The notes under the pieces were generated by a model. The model did no database searches. It worked only from the letters and a program-made list of their open reading frames with translations, and was not told where the DNA came from. A program made the position numbers and the translations under genes. A stretch of 64,000 nt of DNA from Marinirhabdus sp050859505 (GTDB lineage Bacteria > Bacteroidota > Bacteroidia > Flavobacteriales > Flavobacteriaceae): positions 1,426,001-1,490,000 of the forward strand of contig NZ_CP193934.1 of NCBI RefSeq assembly GCF_050859505.1, read 5' to 3'. Shown piece by piece: positions 43,806 to 50,974 of this stretch (positions are counted from its first letter, which is position 1; every line of letters starts with the position of its first letter).

Positions 43806-44096
43806 ATGAGCAATACAAAAAACTGGCCCCTTTGGGAAATCTTCGTAAGAAGTAAAAACGGATTAGAACACAGGCACTTTGGTAGCCTGCACGCAGCAGA
43901 TGCCGAAATGGCGCTCGAAAACGCACGCGATGTATACACACGCAGAAGTGAAGGTGTAAGCATTTGGGTAGTAGAAAGTATAAACATCACCGCCAGCAAC
44001 CCAGAACACAACGGCGAGCTCTTCGAGCCTGCGCAAGACAAGGTATATCGTCACCCCACTTTTTACGATTTGCCAGACGAGGTGAAGCATATGTAA
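43806..44096 (+). CDS. paaB: 1,2-phenylacetyl-CoA epoxidase, subunit PaaB
   Basis: 96 aa, as in E. coli PaaB. Small structural subunit of the epoxidase. WPLWEIFVRSKNGLEHRHFGSLHAADAEMALENARDVYTRR and SIWVVESINITAS are diagnostic. The ATG at 43806 is chosen over the upstream TTG at 43797, which falls in the family G repeat. Confidence 0.96.
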   Translation: MSNTKNWPLWEIFVRSKNGLEHRHFGSLHAADAEMALENARDVYTRRSEGVSIWVVESINITASNPEHNGELFEPAQDKVYRHPTFYDLPDEVKHM

Positions 44097-44099
44097 ATG

Positions 44100-44175
44100 A
44101 ATAACGATTGTAGATATTTGAATGCAGATTTGAGAACTAAAAGTTCAATAATCAAAAACTGTAAACTTCAATCAA
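44100..44175 (+). repeat. Family D repeat upstream of paaC
   Basis: An AT-rich segment with ATAACGATTGTAGAT, GAACTAAAAGTTC and CTTCAATC blocks. Its counterpart at 50884-50965, before paaZ, shares the same blocks in the same order. Confidence 0.6.
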
Positions 44176-44186
44176 CTAAACTAATG

Positions 44187-44252
44187 GCTCCTTCCCTAAG
44201 AGAGGGAAGGTGGCTTTAAATTTTTTGCAAAAAATTTAAAGACGGAAGGGTT
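44187..44252 (+). repeat. Family A repeat upstream of paaC
   Basis: Head stem CTTCCCT/AGGGAAG, then GGTGG, a perfect inner stem CTTTAAATTTTTTG/CAAAAAATTTAAAG, then ACGGAAGGG. It ends close to the paaC start. Confidence 0.75.
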
Positions 44253-44268
44253 GAACTTCCAAAAAGTT

Positions 44269-45030
44269 ATGGAAATGAACAAAAAACATCTTTTCAATTA
44301 TATTTTATCAATCGCCGACAACTCCCTAATCCTGGCGCAACGTCTTGGCGAGCTCTGCGGTCACGGCCCAACGCTGGAAACCGATATCGCAGGAACTAAT
44401 ATTGCTTTGGACTTAATCGGGCAAACAAGAAATTATTATCAATATGCTGCTAAAATCCAAGATGAAGGAAAATCTGAAGACGATTTAGCTTTCCTACGAT
44501 TAGAGCGAGAATACAAAAACGTATTGTTAGTAGAACAACCCAATGAACATTTTGGATATGTAATGGGGCGTCAATTTTTGTTTGATGTCTATCATCTTAT
44601 GTTTATGAATGAACTGCTTAACAGCAAAGATGAAACCCTGGTCGCTATTGCAAGAAAAGGAATTAAAGAAGTAAGTTATCACAGAAGATTCTCGGGAGAT
44701 TGGGTAAAAAGACTGGGTGATGGAACTGAAGAAAGCAAGCAAAAAATGCAAGAAGCTATAGACGAACTTTGGGCATACACAGACGAACTTTTTGACCAAA
44801 CCGAAGCGGATACAGCAATGATTGCTGAAGGAATTGCCGTAGATACCTCAAAATTTAAAGAAGCCTATTACGAAGAAGTTTCTGCATTGTTGAAAGAAGC
44901 AAATCTTGAAGTGCCAGAACGTACAAATTTTATTAAAGGAGGAAAAAAAGGAATCCATTCAGAATTTATGGGCTATATCCTAAGCGATATGCAGTATATG
45001 CAACGCACCTATCCTAATATGGAATGGTAA
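44269..45030 (+). CDS. paaC: 1,2-phenylacetyl-CoA epoxidase, subunit PaaC
   Basis: 253 aa (ATG 44269; ATG 44275 is also possible; the TTG at 44251 lies in the repeat and is rejected). Structural ferritin-like partner of PaaA. YILSIADNSLILAQRLGELCGHGPTLETDIAGTNIALDLIGQ, QPNEHFGYVMGRQFLFD and EFMGYILSDMQYMQRTYPN are typical. It follows paaB with family D and A repeats between them, and precedes paaD with a family C repeat between. Confidence 0.96.
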   Translation: MEMNKKHLFNYILSIADNSLILAQRLGELCGHGPTLETDIAGTNIALDLIGQTRNYYQYAAKIQDEGKSEDDLAFLRLEREYKNVLLVEQPNEHFGYVMGRQFLFDVYHLMFMNELLNSKDETLVAIARKGIKEVSYHRRFSGDWVKRLGDGTEESKQKMQEAIDELWAYTDELFDQTEADTAMIAEGIAVDTSKFKEAYYEEVSALLKEANLEVPERTNFIKGGKKGIHSEFMGYILSDMQYMQRTYPNMEW

Positions 45031-45032
45031 AA

Positions 45033-45111
45033 GAATGTCGAATAACGAACCGTAAAACTCAGAATGATAAAGTTTTTTACTTTGATATCTGGTGTTCATT
45101 ATTCGATATTC
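45033..45111 (+). repeat. Family C repeat upstream of paaD
   Basis: GAATGTCGAATAACGAAC at one end and GTGTTCATTATTCGATATTC (with one gap) at the other, forming a long imperfect hairpin. Confidence 0.6.
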
Positions 45112-45125
45112 GTAATTAAAATTTG

Positions 45126-45629
45126 ATGACAATAATTCAAACCGCACATATTGACGCACACTTAATTCCAATTCTGGAACAAGTAAGCGATCCTGAAATC
45201 CCAGTGTTGACGGTTTTAGATTTGGGGGTAATTCGTGAAGCGATTGAGGTAGATGGCATTATTAAAGTAAAACTTACACCAACCTATAGTGGTTGTCCAG
45301 CAATGGACGTAATTGGAGACGATTTAAAAATAGCCTTTGCAAAGCTTGGTAAAAAAGTAGAAGTTGAGTTGGTGCTAAGTCCAGCCTGGAGTACCGACTG
45401 GATTAGCGAAGCAGGATTGCAGAAAATGGAGGAATACGGTATCGCTAGACCATTGTCAGAATCGGCAGACAAAGATGTGCTCTTAGGAAATGCAAAAAAA
45501 GTAAAGTGCACCAATTGCGGTAGCACAAATACACATTTAGTAAGTCAGTTTGGTTCCACAGCCTGCAAAGCATTGTTTAAATGCGACGATTGCCAGGAAC
45601 CGTTTGACTATTTTAAATGCCTCAAATAA
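45126..45629 (+). CDS. paaD: 1,2-phenylacetyl-CoA epoxidase, subunit PaaD
   Basis: 167 aa from MTIIQTAHID (the TTG three bases upstream is ignored). N-terminal MIP18/DUF59 domain (VSDPEIPVLTVLDLGVIREA, TPTYSGCPAMD) and a C-terminal zinc/iron ribbon with cysteines in CTNCGS, ACKALFKCDDC and FKC. PaaD is thought to help assemble the metal centres of the epoxidase. Also known as paaJ in some nomenclatures. Confidence 0.94.
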   Translation: MTIIQTAHIDAHLIPILEQVSDPEIPVLTVLDLGVIREAIEVDGIIKVKLTPTYSGCPAMDVIGDDLKIAFAKLGKKVEVELVLSPAWSTDWISEAGLQKMEEYGIARPLSESADKDVLLGNAKKVKCTNCGSTNTHLVSQFGSTACKALFKCDDCQEPFDYFKCLK

Positions 45630-45640
45630 TAAAAAACAAA

Positions 45641-45669
45641 TTGTCGTTGCGCACTTGTTGCGCAACCGC
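45641..45669 (+). repeat. Family F hairpin upstream of paaG
   Basis: TTGCGCA/TGCGCAA with a CTTGT loop, preceded by TTGTCG. Confidence 0.65.
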
Positions 45670-45697
45670 TAAAATAAACAGCGTAAATAGAATTTAA

Positions 45698-46483
45698 ATG
45701 ACCAACCAATCAATAACCAAAGAACTAAAAAACGGAGTAGCAACCCTAACCCTTAACCGTCCAGAAGTCTTTAATAGCTTCAATAAAGAGATGGCATTTT
45801 TGTTGCAAGATGAATTAGATGCTTGTGAAAAAGATGATTCGGTAAGAGCCATTATCCTAACTGGAAACGGGAAAGCATTTTGTGCTGGACAAGATATCGG
45901 CGAGATTACAAATCCCGATTTAAATCCTGGATTTAAAAAAATTCTCGATGACCATTACAACCCTATTGTTACGAGAATTAGAAAAATTGAAAAGCCAATA
46001 ATATGTGGTGTTAATGGAGTAGCTGCAGGAGCAGGAGCCAATATCGCTTTGGCGTGTGATGTAGTGATTGCAAGTGATAGGGCGAGTTTTATCCAGGCTT
46101 TTAGTAAGATTGGGTTAATTCCAGATAGCGCAGGAACGTTCTTTTTACCTCGATTGATTGGTTTTGGAAAAGCTTCGGCCATCATGATGTTGGGAGATAA
46201 AATTTCCGCAGAACAGGCAGAGCACATGGGGATGATTTATAGTGTTGTTTCTGCTGAAACTTTACAGGAAGAGGTAAGTGCGAAAGCAATGACGCTAGCA
46301 AATATGCCCACAAAAGCACTTGGTTTGACAAAACGATTATTAAATGAATCGATGACTAACGATTTAGAATCTCAATTGAAGCTAGAAAGTAAATTACAAA
46401 TAGAATCGGCTTCAACCGAAGATTATGCCGAAGGTGTTGCTGCTTTTGTAGAGAAGCGGAAGCCAGTATTTAAAGGGAAATAA
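45698..46483 (+). CDS. paaG: 2-(1,2-epoxy-1,2-dihydrophenyl)acetyl-CoA isomerase PaaG
   Basis: 261 aa, crotonase fold. PaaG isomerises the ring epoxide to oxepin-CoA. FCAGQDIGEI, AAGAGANIALACDVVIAS and FSKIGLIPDSAGTFFLPRLIG fit PaaG, including the aspartate in IPDSAGT that takes the role of the catalytic acid. The classical hydratase glutamates are absent, as expected for an isomerase. It is separated from paaH by a family C repeat. Confidence 0.88.
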   Translation: MTNQSITKELKNGVATLTLNRPEVFNSFNKEMAFLLQDELDACEKDDSVRAIILTGNGKAFCAGQDIGEITNPDLNPGFKKILDDHYNPIVTRIRKIEKPIICGVNGVAAGAGANIALACDVVIASDRASFIQAFSKIGLIPDSAGTFFLPRLIGFGKASAIMMLGDKISAEQAEHMGMIYSVVSAETLQEEVSAKAMTLANMPTKALGLTKRLLNESMTNDLESQLKLESKLQIESASTEDYAEGVAAFVEKRKPVFKGK

Positions 46484-46487
46484 AAAT

Positions 46488-46567
46488 GAATATCGAATCG
46501 TAGAATAACGAATGATAAAGTATAAAAAATTCGATATTCGGTGTTCTAAATTCATCATTCGATATTC
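46488..46567 (+). repeat. Family C repeat upstream of paaH
   Basis: GAATATCGAATCGTAGAATAACGAATGAT pairs imperfectly with ATCATTCGATATTC and ATTCGATATTCGG. It ends 13 bp before the paaH ATG. This list gives only the ends; the whole unit spans about 80 bp. Confidence 0.6.
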
Positions 46568-46580
46568 AAAAAAATAATAT

Positions 46581-47765
46581 ATGAATATTAAAAAGACAGG
46601 AATAATCGGCGCAGGCACCATGGGCTCTGGAATTGCACAAGTTGCTTCCACAGCGGGATGCAAGGTCAAATTGTTTGATTTGAATCAGGACGCACTGGAT
46701 AAGGCAAAAGACAGTCTTGAAAAAATAATGAGCCGATTAGTAGAGAAAGGCCGAATCACTTCCGAAGAAAAAACAAGAATTCAAAACAACATCAGCTACG
46801 TGAATTCCCTAAAAGAATTGGCAGATAGTGATTTGACTATTGAGGCCATTGTTGAAAACCTGGATATTAAAAAGAAGGTGTTTCAGGAATTGGAAAGTTA
46901 TGTTTCTGACGATTGCATTATTGCATCAAACACTTCTTCGCTTTCAATAGCTTCTATTGCTTCTTCTTTAAATAAGCCTGAAAGATGTGTTGGAATTCAC
47001 TTTTTCAATCCGGCACCGCTAATGAAATTGGTTGAGGTAATTCCAGCGATTCAAACTTCCCAAGAAACTCTAAAAATTTCCGAAGACACCATTAAAAGTT
47101 GGGGAAAAGTAGTGGCAGTCGCTAAAGATACACCTGGATTTATTGTGAACCGTGTAGCAAGACCTTTTTACGGTGAAGCACTTAGGATTTACGAAGAAGG
47201 AATAGCCGATTTCGCTACCATTGACCATGCCATGAAAACCGTTGGTAGTTTCAGAATGGGACCGTTCGAATTGATGGATTTTATTGGAAACGACGTAAAC
47301 TATACAGTAACAGAAACAGTATTCACAGCCTTCTACTACGACCCAAGATACAAACCCGCCTTCACCCAAAAACGTTTTGCTGAAGCAGGCTATTTAGGAA
47401 GAAAATCGGGACGAGGATATTATAAATACGATGAGAGTGGTCGTGTCTCCTCGAGCGCAGTCGAGAGGTCTGAGGACACTGCTCTAGCTGAGATGATTTT
47501 TGAAAGAATCCTAATTATGCTCATCAACGAAGCAGCAGACGCATTATTCTTGAACATTGCCAACGCAGAAGATATTGACAACGCCATGACCAAAGGTGTA
47601 AACTATCCAAAAGGGCTATTGGCTTGGGCAGATGAAAAAGGAATTGATTGGTGTGTTGAGAAAATGGATGCTTTGTATGATGAATATCGGGAAGATAGGT
47701 ATCGTTGCTCACCGTTGTTGAGGAGGATGGACAATAACGGTTTGAGGTTTGAGGTCGCGAGCTGA
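46581..47765 (+). CDS. paaH: 3-hydroxyacyl-CoA dehydrogenase (PaaH-like)
   Basis: 394 aa. It oxidises 3-hydroxyadipyl-CoA to the 3-keto form. NAD motif GAGTMGSGIAQ (residues about 11-21), the active-site histidine region GIHFFNPAPLMKLVEV and the NRVARPF dimer region are intact. Residues about 287-300 (RVSSSAVERSEDTA) are encoded by a family B palindrome, in frame. The last residues (GLRFEVAS) are encoded by the left inverted repeat of the four-helix-bundle cassette, so the native C-terminus has been replaced or extended. Confidence 0.92.
   Translation: MNIKKTGIIGAGTMGSGIAQVASTAGCKVKLFDLNQDALDKAKDSLEKIMSRLVEKGRITSEEKTRIQNNISYVNSLKELADSDLTIEAIVENLDIKKKVFQELESYVSDDCIIASNTSSLSIASIASSLNKPERCVGIHFFNPAPLMKLVEVIPAIQTSQETLKISEDTIKSWGKVVAVAKDTPGFIVNRVARPFYGEALRIYEEGIADFATIDHAMKTVGSFRMGPFELMDFIGNDVNYTVTETVFTAFYYDPRYKPAFTQKRFAEAGYLGRKSGRGYYKYDESGRVSSSAVERSEDTALAEMIFERILIMLINEAADALFLNIANAEDIDNAMTKGVNYPKGLLAWADEKGIDWCVEKMDALYDEYREDRYRCSPLLRRMDNNGLRFEVAS
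47441..47479 (+). repeat. Family B palindrome inside paaH
   Basis: GTGTCTCCTCGA-GCGCAG-TCGAGAGG...GAGGACAC, in frame. The core CGAGCGCAGTCGAGA matches the intergenic copies at 53581 and 56441. Confidence 0.7.
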
Positions 47766-48218
47766 AGCTTGCTGTGAGGTATGAGGAAATTAAAGTTTAA
47801 TTTATGAAATCTAATTATCATTTTAAATTTGAAGACTTACAAGTATACCAAAAAGCAATTGTTTTTGGTGAATATGTGCACGTTATCACAAAAGGATTTC
47901 CTAAAGACGAACGATTTGAATTAACTTCACAATTTAGGAGAGCTTCAGACTCAGTCGCTTTGAATATTTCAGAAGGTTCATCAGGAACAGATAGGCAATT
48001 TTATAATTATTTAGGTACAGCTTGGCATAGTGCAGAGGAGTGTGTTGCCGCTTCAACAAAAGCTAAACTGAGAAAATATATTTCGTTTGATGAAGACGAA
48101 GAAATAAGAAAACAGGTGACTGAAATTTCTAAAATGTTAACTAGTTTACGGAAAACTATTTCAAACCGAATTCAGAAATAATGGAAGACCTCACACCACA
48201 TACCTCACACCTCAAACC
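47740..48218 (+). mobile_element. Candidate cassette: four-helix-bundle gene between 17-bp inverted repeats
   Basis: Left end GGTTTGAGGTTTGAGGT (47740-47756); right end ACCTCACACCTCAAACC (48202-48218), the reverse complement with one mismatch. More GAGG/CCTC motifs lie just inside each end. Enclosed is one complete gene of a four-helix-bundle protein. The left end forms the paaH C-terminus and the right end the paaI N-terminus. No target-site duplication was identified by eye. Confidence 0.55.
47804..48181 (+). CDS. Four helix bundle protein (S23/23S rRNA intervening-sequence family)
   Basis: 125 aa, the normal length of this family (also seen as Avd in diversity-generating retroelements). 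FEDLQVYQKAIVFGEYVHVITKGFPKDERFELTSQFRRASDSVALNISEGSS is characteristic. It is basic and likely binds nucleic acid, forming pentamers in known structures. There is no reverse transcriptase or rRNA here. It sits inside the paa operon between inverted repeats and its stop overlaps the paaI start by 1 bp. It is not a known part of phenylacetate catabolism. Confidence 0.9.
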   Translation: MKSNYHFKFEDLQVYQKAIVFGEYVHVITKGFPKDERFELTSQFRRASDSVALNISEGSSGTDRQFYNYLGTAWHSAEECVAASTKAKLRKYISFDEDEEIRKQVTEISKMLTSLRKTISNRIQK

Positions 48219-48618
48219 CGAGAAGATTCCTGAAAAAATGCTCTCCCAAGACGCCTACAGCCAATGGCTTGGTATAGAGATTTTAGAATCACGTCTTGGC
48301 TTTTGTAAAGTAGGAATGACCATCCGAAAAGAAATGCTCAACAGCATGGACAAAGCGCATGGAGGGATAAGTTATAGTTTGGCCGACACGGCGTTCGGGT
48401 TTACAGCAAATACCCACGGAAAGTATGCTGTTTCTATTGAGACGAGCATCAACCATATTGAAGCATTAGAAGAAGACGATTATATTACCGCTGAAGCGAC
48501 TTTAGATTTACAAAAAACGAAGGTTGGTTTTAATATCGTAGAAGTAAAGCGAGGGGATGAATTGGTAGCGCTTTTTAAAGGTGTGGTATATAGAACGAAC
48601 AAAGATTGGGAAGAATAA
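48181..48618 (+). CDS. paaI: Hydroxyphenylacetyl-CoA thioesterase PaaI-like
   Basis: 145 aa. Hotdog-fold thioesterase that releases stalled CoA thioesters in the pathway. Core motif HGGISYSLADTAFGFTANT and the C-terminal VYRTN are intact. The first ten residues (MEDLTPHTSH) are encoded by the right inverted repeat of the cassette; the native start was probably close to KPEKIPEKML. The alternative start MLSQDAYSQWLG is possible. Translation is coupled to the four-helix-bundle gene (TAATG). Confidence 0.88.
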   Translation: MEDLTPHTSHLKPEKIPEKMLSQDAYSQWLGIEILESRLGFCKVGMTIRKEMLNSMDKAHGGISYSLADTAFGFTANTHGKYAVSIETSINHIEALEEDDYITAEATLDLQKTKVGFNIVEVKRGDELVALFKGVVYRTNKDWEE

Positions 48619-48649
48619 AAAAAGAACAAGAGACTAAATAAATTATAAT

Positions 48650-49510
48650 ATGAAGTGGAAGGGCAGAAGACAAAGCGATAATATGGAAGACCGTCGTGGG
48701 ATGAGTTCCAAAGGTAAATTAGCAGCAGGTGGTGGTGTTGTGGCTTTAATTGTAATCGCATTACAAATTTTCGGTGGTGATACTGGGCAGCAACTTGCTC
48801 CTTTGGTAGAGCAAATTGGAAATAGTCAAACAGTACAACAAACAGAACAAAGAGAACTTACTGCTCAAGAAAAGGAAACTGGCGCATTTGTTTCTACGTT
48901 ATTAGCAGATACAGAAGACGTATGGAGCAAAGTTTTTTCAGATAATAATTTAGGCCAGTACAAATATCCCACAATGGTTATATTCACAGATGCCGTAAGT
49001 ACAGGTTGTGGCAACGCAAGTTCTGCCTCTGGCCCATTTTACTGCCCGGCAGACCAGAGTTTGTATATGGATTTAGTCTTTTTTGACGAATTGAAGACGC
49101 GGTTTGGAGCACAAGGTGGAGATTTTGCAATTGCGTATGTAACTGCTCACGAAATAGGACACCACGTTCAAACGCTATTAGGTACATCACAAAAAGTTAG
49201 ACAATTACAACAAAATGCTAGTACTAGCGATGCAAACAGACTCTCTGTAGCACAAGAACTTCAAGCTGATTTCTACGCGGGAGTTTGGGCGTATTATAAC
49301 AAAGAATATTTAGAAGAAGGTGATATTGAAGAAGCTTTAAGTGCTGCGAATGCGGTGGGTGATGATGCTATTCAAAAAAGATCACAAGGAAGTGTGACGC
49401 CAGATAGTTTCACGCACGGAACTTCACAACAACGCAAAGAATGGTTTATGAAAGGGTACAGATCTGGTAATTTACAAGAAGGTGATACATTTTCAGCACT
49501 TTTAAATTAA
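48650..49510 (+). CDS. Neutral zinc metallopeptidase family protein (YpfJ-like)
   Basis: 286 aa. Charged N-terminus, one transmembrane helix (about residues 24-44), then a domain with TAHEIGHHVQ (zinc-binding HEXXH type, about residue 166) and QADFYAGVWAYY, FTHGTSQQRKEWFMKGY, typical of the YpfJ family. It is in the same orientation as paa genes and only 31 bp after paaI, but is not a known paa function; probably a passenger gene. Confidence 0.88.
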   Translation: MKWKGRRQSDNMEDRRGMSSKGKLAAGGGVVALIVIALQIFGGDTGQQLAPLVEQIGNSQTVQQTEQRELTAQEKETGAFVSTLLADTEDVWSKVFSDNNLGQYKYPTMVIFTDAVSTGCGNASSASGPFYCPADQSLYMDLVFFDELKTRFGAQGGDFAIAYVTAHEIGHHVQTLLGTSQKVRQLQQNASTSDANRLSVAQELQADFYAGVWAYYNKEYLEEGDIEEALSAANAVGDDAIQKRSQGSVTPDSFTHGTSQQRKEWFMKGYRSGNLQEGDTFSALLN

Positions 49511-49537
49511 TTAAAAATAACAGCTCGAAGAGTAGCA

Positions 49538-49657
49538 GAATAATGAATAACGAACCGCGTAACTTCGAATAACGAAGTAAAGGTTCATAACTATATCGTT
49601 TTTTGAATAAGATAAAGGAGTAGTACTTCGATATTCGGTGTTCATAATTCGATATTC
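49538..49657 (+). repeat. Family C repeat upstream of the thiolase gene
   Basis: GAATAATGAATAACGAACCG on the left; GGTGTTCATAATTCGATATTCG on the right (given in part). The longest family C copy, about 120 bp, with an extra internal hairpin AACTTCGAATAACGAAGT. Confidence 0.6.
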
Positions 49658-49669
49658 GAAATTTAATTT

Positions 49670-50881
49670 ATGGAAGCATATATAATAGACGGTGTACGAA
49701 CGCCTATAGGAAGTTACAAAGGAACACTTGGCGCCGTGCGTACAGACGATTTAGGCGCAAAGGTGATTGCCGAAATCGTAAAACGAAATCCGAGCATCCC
49801 AAAAGAAGCATACGACGATGTAATCATGGGCTGTGCTAACCAGGCAGGAGAAGACAATCGAAACGTAGCACGTATGAGTTTACTTTTGGCAGGATTGCCT
49901 TTTACGGTGCCGGGGGAAACGGTAAATAGATTGTGCAGTAGCGGATTGTCTGCGATAATTCACGCCAATCGTGCGATTAAAGCGGGCGATGGCGATGTCT
50001 TTATTTCGGGAGGTGTAGAGAATATGACGCGCGGACCCTGGGTAATTTCAAAAAGTGCTTCTCCCTACGGAAATGATAATAAAATGTACGATTCGTCTTT
50101 TGGCTGGCGATTTGTAAATCCAAAAATGCACGAAATATACGGCACGGACGGCATGGGTGTGACTGCTGAAAATTTAGTAGAAAAGCACAATATTACAAGA
50201 GAAGATCAGGATGCTTTTGCGTATCACAGTCAGATGAAAGCCGCCGAAGCTCAGAAAAACGGACGTTTCGCTAAAGAGATTGTCGCTGTTGAAATTCCGC
50301 AGCGAAAAAAGGACTCTATTATCTTTAAAGAGGATGAATTTATTCGTCCTGAAACCACAAAAGAAATTTTAGCAAAATTGCGTCCAGCCTTTAAAAAGGA
50401 AGGAGGTAGCGTAACCGCTGGAAATGCTTCAGGATTAAATGACGGAGCCGCTGCAACTATTATCGCCAGTGAAGATGCTGTAAAAAAATACGGCTTAAAA
50501 CCCTTGGCAAGAATTGTATCATCTGCCGTTGTAGGTGTAGAGCCAAGAATTATGGGGATTGGTCCTGTAGAAGCTTCTAACAAAGCATTAAAAAAAGCTG
50601 GTTTAAAAATGGAAGATATGGATGTGATTGAACTCAACGAAGCCTTTGCATCACAAGCATTAGCCTGCATTAGAGAATGGGGCTTACAAGATGACGACCC
50701 AAGGATTAACCCGAATGGCGGTTCTATTGCGATTGGACATCCACTGGGTGTAACAGGAACACGGATTGCGTATTCGGCAGCGTTGGAATTAAAAGAAAAA
50801 GGCAAACGTTATGCATTAATTACAATGTGTATTGGCGTAGGACAGGGGTATGCTGCGATTATTGAAAACGTGAATAGGTAA
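49670..50881 (+). CDS. pcaF: 3-oxoadipyl-CoA thiolase (PaaJ/PcaF-like)
   Basis: 403 aa, the thiolase II length. It cleaves 3-oxoadipyl-CoA to succinyl-CoA and acetyl-CoA. The nucleophile C89 (NRLCSSGLSAI), IGHPLGVTGTR and the second cysteine in MCIGVGQG are present, with GGVENMTRGPW as in PcaF. Context decides the substrate; a general acetyl-CoA acyltransferase role cannot be excluded. The symbol follows the common annotation; paaJ is the pathway name. Confidence 0.9.
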   Translation: MEAYIIDGVRTPIGSYKGTLGAVRTDDLGAKVIAEIVKRNPSIPKEAYDDVIMGCANQAGEDNRNVARMSLLLAGLPFTVPGETVNRLCSSGLSAIIHANRAIKAGDGDVFISGGVENMTRGPWVISKSASPYGNDNKMYDSSFGWRFVNPKMHEIYGTDGMGVTAENLVEKHNITREDQDAFAYHSQMKAAEAQKNGRFAKEIVAVEIPQRKKDSIIFKEDEFIRPETTKEILAKLRPAFKKEGGSVTAGNASGLNDGAAATIIASEDAVKKYGLKPLARIVSSAVVGVEPRIMGIGPVEASNKALKKAGLKMEDMDVIELNEAFASQALACIREWGLQDDDPRINPNGGSIAIGHPLGVTGTRIAYSAALELKEKGKRYALITMCIGVGQGYAAIIENVNR

Positions 50882-50883
50882 AT

Positions 50884-50965
50884 GATTAACGATCGTAGAT
50901 TGTAGATTTTTGATTGCAGAACTAAAACTTCAATAATTAAAAATCGTTAATCTTCAATCTCCAAT
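50884..50965 (+). repeat. Family D repeat upstream of paaZ
   Basis: Outer arms GATTAACGAT/ATCGTTAATC, with internal GTAGATTGTAGATTTTTGAT and GAACTAAAACTTC blocks shared with 44100-44175. Confidence 0.65.
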
Positions 50966-50974
50966 ATTTGTTAT

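Noticed and set aside
43732..44090. Open frames antisense to paaB
   Set aside because: Shadows of paaB, whose family match is very strong.
42586..44252. Rho-independent terminators inside the paa operon
   Set aside because: The stems are not followed by T tracts and lie between genes that need to be co-expressed.
44251..44268. Upstream TTG start for paaC
   Set aside because: It falls in the family A repeat; ATG at 44269 or 44275 fits the family N-terminus.
47804..48181. Diversity-generating retroelement (Avd homologue)
   Set aside because: No reverse transcriptase, template repeat or variable repeat was found in the window.
47740..48218. Classical insertion sequence
   Set aside because: No transposase gene, and no target-site duplication seen by eye; called a candidate cassette only.
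50251..50805. 184-codon open frame on the minus strand inside the thiolase gene
   Set aside because: The sense strand encodes an intact thiolase with its catalytic cysteines.
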